A DNA stretch of 64,000 nucleotides from Paenibacillus sp. V4I7. Lineage in GTDB: Bacteria; Bacillota; Bacilli; Paenibacillales; NBRC-103111. This document shows, piece after piece, positions 60,214 to 64,000 of this stretch. The translations under genes were made by a program, and so were the position numbers. Each line of letters starts with the position of its first letter. The stretch's first letter is position 1. The notes under the pieces were generated by a model. The model was not told where the DNA came from. It made no database searches and saw only the letters and a program-made list of their open reading frames with translations. The stretch spans positions 2,666,001 to 2,730,000 of the forward strand of contig NZ_JAUSZD010000002.1 in the NCBI RefSeq assembly GCF_030817275.1, read 5' to 3'.

Positions 60214-61707
60214 TTGATGATGCTTACATCCGAACACTTGGAAACCCGTCACCTGGAAGCGATCCGAAAAGCGCAGGAATCAATCGATTTGCTAGCTGTA
60301 GGGGTATCCCACGATCCGCACCGGCTGGCCTATCACTTTATTTCGCCATCCTGCTGGATAAATGACCCCAACGGAATGATTTATTTTCGTAAGGAATACC
60401 ACTTGTTCTATCAAATTCATCCATTTAGTGCTCAAAATGGTTTGAAGCATTGGGGGCATGCAAAAAGCCGAGATCTTATTCATTGGGAGCATTTGCCTAT
60501 CGCTCTTGCACCCACCGAAGAATTCGAAAGAAACGGATGTTTCTCAGGCAGTGCGGTTGATAACAATGGAACGATGACAATTATTTATACCGGTAATGTG
60601 AATGGCCCGGATAAAGTACAAGTGCAATGCGTCGCCTCCAGTGAAGACGGTATTTATTTTCGGAAATATGTTGGCAATCCAGTTATCGATAAGTTTCCCG
60701 AGGAGGGTTCAAAGGATTTCCGAGATCCAAAGGTATGGATGCATGAGGATGTCTGGTATATGGCTGTCGGTTCAGGAAAGGATGGGCGTGCGAATGCACT
60801 CTTATACAAGTCAGACGATCTGACGGCTTGGACTTATGTCAGCGTAATGGCCAACGGCCTTGATGGACAAGGGAGAATTTGGAACTGCCCGGATTTCTTC
60901 CGATTGGACGGAGTGGATGTACTTCTTGCTTCCCCAGCAGTGTCGCCAACAGAGCGGGATATCCGCACCAATATTTACATGATTGGCCAAATGGATTATG
61001 AGACGGGAAGATTTACCCTAGTTTCAGATGGGGATATAGATCTCGGTCCTGACTTTTATGCACCTCAGACATTGATTGACGGCCTCGGTAGAGTTATCCT
61101 GTTCGGTTGGATGGATATGTGGTGGAATCCGATGCCGACACAAGCCTACGGATGGACGGGGGCTATGACCATTCCGCGTGTCGTTACACTTGACGGGAAT
61201 GGAAAGCTTGCATTCACGCCAGCGCCAGAGCTTCAGCAGCTTCGGAGCAACGAGCAACAATTTGGTGCCTTCCGCTTGTCGCCTGAGCAAACGGATCTGC
61301 TCGATGAGGTCAAGGGAGATTGTCTTGAAATAGAAGCCATTATACATATAAATGAAAGCGATGCCAATCGCTTCGGATTTCGGTTGCGGCGTTCTGCAGA
61401 TAGCTCACAAGAGACTGTTATTACCTGCTGTCTGATGAACGGCGAACTGATCGTGGATCGAACGAGATCGGGTATTGTAGACGGGGGCATAAGAGTTATT
61501 CAGGCGATGCCGGCGGCGAATGGAAAACTGAAGCTGCAAATATTCCTGGATCGTTCCTCTTTGGAGTTATTCGCGAATGACGGTCAAACGACGGCTTCCT
61601 TCCGTATTTACCCAGATCCGCAAAGCTTAGGAATCAGCGTTTTTGCCGAGGAAGGATGCATCCAGTTTGAATCCTTGGCGATCTGGAAGTTAAACGCGAT
61701 ATGGTAG
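60214..61707 (+). CDS. Glycoside hydrolase family 32 protein with altered acid/base residue
   Basis: The 497-residue protein has no signal peptide. The five-bladed propeller (about 35-340) has the nucleophile motif WINDPNG near residue 48, GHAKSRDLIHWEH, and FRDPKVW (transition-state Asp) near residue 170. A C-terminal beta-sandwich contains LEIEAIIHINESDANRFGF and LFANDGQTTASFRIYP. In GH32 the general acid is the Glu of an ECP motif; here the sequence is IWNCPDFF, with Asn 224 (codon 60883-60885). The fold is that of sucrose/fructan hydrolases, but normal hydrolysis may be lost. AAGGAAGGAG precedes the ATG. The next gene overlaps by 7 nt. Confidence 0.88.
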   Translation: MMMLTSEHLETRHLEAIRKAQESIDLLAVGVSHDPHRLAYHFISPSCWINDPNGMIYFRKEYHLFYQIHPFSAQNGLKHWGHAKSRDLIHWEHLPIALAPTEEFERNGCFSGSAVDNNGTMTIIYTGNVNGPDKVQVQCVASSEDGIYFRKYVGNPVIDKFPEEGSKDFRDPKVWMHEDVWYMAVGSGKDGRANALLYKSDDLTAWTYVSVMANGLDGQGRIWNCPDFFRLDGVDVLLASPAVSPTERDIRTNIYMIGQMDYETGRFTLVSDGDIDLGPDFYAPQTLIDGLGRVILFGWMDMWWNPMPTQAYGWTGAMTIPRVVTLDGNGKLAFTPAPELQQLRSNEQQFGAFRLSPEQTDLLDEVKGDCLEIEAIIHINESDANRFGFRLRRSADSSQETVITCCLMNGELIVDRTRSGIVDGGIRVIQAMPAANGKLKLQIFLDRSSLELFANDGQTTASFRIYPDPQSLGISVFAEEGCIQFESLAIWKLNAIW

Positions 61708-62600
61708 AAGTTGCACCGATCGTGCTGCGCTCCCATAGTCTGGAGGTCACAGTTCGAAAGCCAGGTACCAATTACAACGGTTCGAGATTTGATTGGACCG
61801 GTTGGGTCTCTAGCATTACGTTGCACAATCGCCACACTTTTTGTGAGGATGAATCGTTGACGCCAGGTGAGGGAACGGGTGGTTCTGGACTCTGCAATGA
61901 ATTTGGCATTTTTCAGCCGATTGGTTACGAGGAAACGCTTCCAGGAGGGCGGTTCCCGAAGCTGGGTGTCGGTCTCTTGACCCGTCCGGATGAAGCGAGC
62001 TATAAATTCTCCCGTCCGTACATGGTTGAACCTTTCTTCATAGAAACAAAGGCAGACGATTCGAAAGTGACGTTCACCGTTCACGCGCACCCATGTAATG
62101 GATACGCGGCAAAGCTCGTTAAAACCTTATCTGTGAAAGATAACTTGCTTTCCATTGCGTACGAGTTAGTCAATTTGGGTGAAAAAACAATTGTAACGCA
62201 TGAATACTGCCATAATTTCGTAGCATTAAACGGAAATCCTCTCGGACCAGACTATCGGCTGAAGTTGCCAATGACACCTACGTTCCCCAGCGAGCCTAGT
62301 TCTCTATTTGATTTCAAAGATGGGCATATGACCTGGGCTTATACGCCGGAACAACCGTTTTACTCACGCTTAAGCGGACCTTTTCCTCCAGGCTTGCAAT
62401 GGGAATTGACGCATAAGTCCGGTGTAGGGATGCGTGAATCCGTTGATTTTTCCCCTGCATTCATCGCGCTTTGGGGGGACGCTCATGTGATCTCGCCGGA
62501 GGTATTTATGGAGATTGCCGCGCATTCGGGTCAAACGATTCGTTGGGTAAGGCAGTTTGATTTTTTCGAGCGCCATATGGATGGAGGGACGGGCGGATGA
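61701..62600 (+). CDS. Aldose 1-epimerase (mutarotase)-like protein
   Basis: The 299-residue protein has a galactose-mutarotase-type beta-sandwich pattern: WVSSITLHNRHTFC near the start, GLCNEFGIFQPIGYEE, THEYCHNFVALNG (His near residue 178, the position of a catalytic His in mutarotases) and FSPAFIALWGDAHVISPE. It resembles uncharacterised aldose-epimerase-like proteins rather than GalM itself. It overlaps GH32 by 7 nt and the following SDR by 4 nt, so the genes are translationally linked. It may convert the anomer released or bound by the GH32 protein. Confidence 0.7.
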   Translation: MVEVAPIVLRSHSLEVTVRKPGTNYNGSRFDWTGWVSSITLHNRHTFCEDESLTPGEGTGGSGLCNEFGIFQPIGYEETLPGGRFPKLGVGLLTRPDEASYKFSRPYMVEPFFIETKADDSKVTFTVHAHPCNGYAAKLVKTLSVKDNLLSIAYELVNLGEKTIVTHEYCHNFVALNGNPLGPDYRLKLPMTPTFPSEPSSLFDFKDGHMTWAYTPEQPFYSRLSGPFPPGLQWELTHKSGVGMRESVDFSPAFIALWGDAHVISPEVFMEIAAHSGQTIRWVRQFDFFERHMDGGTGG

Positions 62601-63370
62601 GCGGGAAAACAGCACTCGTTACAGGGGGAAGTCGTGGAATCGGTCGCGGGATTGCGCTGGCCATGGCAACCAGGGGTTATGATATCGCGATCTGTCATTG
62701 GAAGGATGCAGATAACGCTCATCTCACGGCAAGGGAGATTGAAAACCAACTAAACCGCCAATGCGTTGTATTTGAAGGGAACTTAGAGGAGGAGGAGGAG
62801 CCTCTTAAATTAGCGAAGGAAGCCATTCGAACGCTGGGTCATCTCGACGTTCTCGTTAATAATGCCGGTGTTACGATTTTTCAGAATGCGGCCAATATGG
62901 AGCTAGAAAAAATCAATCGATTACTCCACCTCGATTTACGCGCTCCATTACTTCTTATGCAGTCGGTGTCTAGTCATATGATCGAACATGGGGTCCGTGG
63001 AAGCATACTCAATATCACCTCAACTCGGGGAGAGAGGGCTTATCCGGGAGATGCTGTATACGGCGGTGTCAAGGCGGCGCTGACTCGAGTAACAGCTTCG
63101 ATTGCACTGGATTTGGCGCCATATGGGATCCGCGTGAACTGCATTGCTCCAGGGGCAATTCAAACAAATGACAATCGAAGTGACTATTATCGCAAGTTCG
63201 GTCAGCGAATTCCTCTGGAACGTCCTGGTACACCGGAAGATATAGGAAAGGCCGCTGTATGGCTTACCTCAGATGAGGCGTCCTATATAACGGGAACGAC
63301 CATTCGCGTCGATGGCGGACTCATTCTGCCAGGGATGCCAGAAACGGAGGAAGGTATCGGTTGGAGCTAG
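62597..63370 (+). CDS. Short-chain dehydrogenase/reductase (FabG-like)
   Basis: The 257-residue classical SDR has the cofactor motif TGGSRGIGRG near residue 9, NNAGV near 89, and the catalytic Ser-Tyr-Lys set (NITSTRG Ser, then YGGVK). IAPGAIQT and the C-terminal ITGTTIRVDGGL are also present. ATGA overlap couples it to the preceding gene. In this operon it probably oxidises the sugar to a lactone or aldonate, giving substrate for the dehydratase that follows (inference). Confidence 0.9.
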   Translation: MSGKTALVTGGSRGIGRGIALAMATRGYDIAICHWKDADNAHLTAREIENQLNRQCVVFEGNLEEEEEPLKLAKEAIRTLGHLDVLVNNAGVTIFQNAANMELEKINRLLHLDLRAPLLLMQSVSSHMIEHGVRGSILNITSTRGERAYPGDAVYGGVKAALTRVTASIALDLAPYGIRVNCIAPGAIQTNDNRSDYYRKFGQRIPLERPGTPEDIGKAAVWLTSDEASYITGTTIRVDGGLILPGMPETEEGIGWS

Positions 63371-63433
63371 AGGAGTTCTAAACCACAGCAATCAGCTTAT
63401 ATAAATTCTTCAGAAATGGGAGATGCGCCTAAC

Positions 63434-64000
63434 ATGTCACAATTACAAATCCGAGATGTGCGGACGATTTTAACTGCACCAGATGGTGTTAACCTTGTTG
63501 TCGTTAAAATAGAAACGAATGAGCCCGGCTTGTACGGTTTGGGCTGTGCAACCTTTACACAGCGTCATTTGGCCGTGGCAACCGCTGTAGATCAATACTT
63601 GAAACCATTCCTCATCGGAAAGGATCCTCTCCGAATCGAGGACATTTGGCAAACCTCAATGGTCAGTGCCTACTGGCGCAACGGACCAGTGCTGAATAAT
63701 GCTGTTTCAGGTGTGGACATGGCACTGTGGGATATTAAGGGCAAGCTCGCGAACATGCCCGTGTATGAGATGCTTGGCGGAAAGCTCCGAGAAGCGGCGG
63801 TCGTTTACCGGCATACTGACGGTCGGGATGAACAAGAAGTAGAAGAAAATGTACGCAAGTATATCGAGCAGGGCTACCGCATCCTACGCTGTCAAATGGG
63901 TGGGTATGGCGGGAAAGGCCATAAGTTTCATTCACCGGAGAACGCGCAGCAAGGGTCCTATTTCGACCCAGATGCATACACACGAAGTGTGCCGCGGTTG
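63434..64000 (+). CDS. Enolase-superfamily sugar-acid dehydratase (ManD/RspA-like), 3' truncated by window
   Basis: The 189 codons present match the N-terminal cap and first barrel strands of the mannonate dehydratase (ManD/RspA) branch of the enolase superfamily: VVVKIETNEPGLYGLGCATF, LIGKDPLRIEDIWQ, AYWRNGPVLNNAVSGVDMAL, WDIKGKLANMPVYEMLGG and YRHTDG. The family usually has about 400 residues; the metal ligands and catalytic His lie beyond the window. GGGAGATG precedes the ATG by 9 nt. It would dehydrate an aldonate made by the upstream SDR. Other acid-sugar dehydratases of the same family remain possible. Confidence 0.85.
   Translation, partial: MSQLQIRDVRTILTAPDGVNLVVVKIETNEPGLYGLGCATFTQRHLAVATAVDQYLKPFLIGKDPLRIEDIWQTSMVSAYWRNGPVLNNAVSGVDMALWDIKGKLANMPVYEMLGGKLREAAVVYRHTDGRDEQEVEENVRKYIEQGYRILRCQMGGYGGKGHKFHSPENAQQGSYFDPDAYTRSVPRL

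Noticed and set aside
1..64000. Insertion sequences, integrases or tRNA-linked attachment sites bordering the island
   Set aside because: No transposase or integrase frame, terminal inverted repeats with target duplication, or tRNA gene was found by eye, although remnants at 2692 and 14877 suggest past rearrangement.

Overview
The window reads as chromosomal DNA of a Paenibacillus-like member of the Bacillales. The signs are: strong AGGAGG-type ribosome binding sites with GTG and TTG starts; a T-box leader; paired YesM/YesN-type sensor kinases and REC-AraC regulators; LplA/LplB/YtcP-type sugar importers without their own ATPase; EcsC and RDD proteins; and CcpA-type cre sites. No rRNA, tRNA, CRISPR array, intact insertion sequence or phage gene was recognised.

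Region 1 (1-15.1 kb) is a mixed housekeeping and accessory stretch. It holds a small SpoT-type HD hydrolase, a 14-TM drug exporter behind a palindromic operator, asd under a T-box, a cupin, a metallophosphoesterase, a HAD phosphatase, an SGNH hydrolase, a LysM/beta-propeller protein, a Ser/Thr kinase, EcsC and RDD proteins. Decayed pieces are frequent here: a sialidase tail, a frameshifted HxlR regulator, a truncated hydrolase and a VOC-protein tail.

Region 2 (15.2-53.7 kb) is the main feature, a very large sialic-acid (or related nonulosonate) island. It carries three secreted multidomain GH33 sialidases, one intact GH33 enzyme without a signal peptide, and one sialidase-fold protein lacking the FRIP arginine motif, plus a decayed copy of the latter. 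It also has three separate ABC importers, N-acetylneuraminate lyase (nanA), a YhcH/NanQ-type anomerase, and a second DapA/NanA-family aldolase. Regulators are a GntR/LacI hybrid, two YesM/YesN-type pairs (one kinase with a doubled sensor), a membrane-bound AraC regulator and a cupin-AraC regulator. The likely flow is: secreted sialidases release nonulosonates or sialylated fragments, importers take them up, cytosolic sialidases trim them, and NanA cleaves the sugar. Two perfect and two imperfect cre sites suggest catabolite repression. nanE, nanK, nagA and nagB are not in the window, and neither is any ABC ATPase. A block of 113-bp tandem non-coding repeats lies inside the island.

Region 3 (54.2-58.0 kb) is a compact ECF41-type sigma-factor regulon. 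A sigma factor with the DGGGK hallmark, two nearly identical tandem AhpD-like proteins and an NmrA-like epimerase/oxidoreductase go with three copies of one promoter element, TGTCACA-N16-TGYC.

Region 4 (58.4-64.0 kb) has a MATE exporter and then a tightly packed sugar operon: a GH32 protein whose conserved acid/base Glu position is Asn, a mutarotase-like protein, an SDR dehydrogenase and an enolase-superfamily (ManD/RspA-like) dehydratase that runs off the window end.
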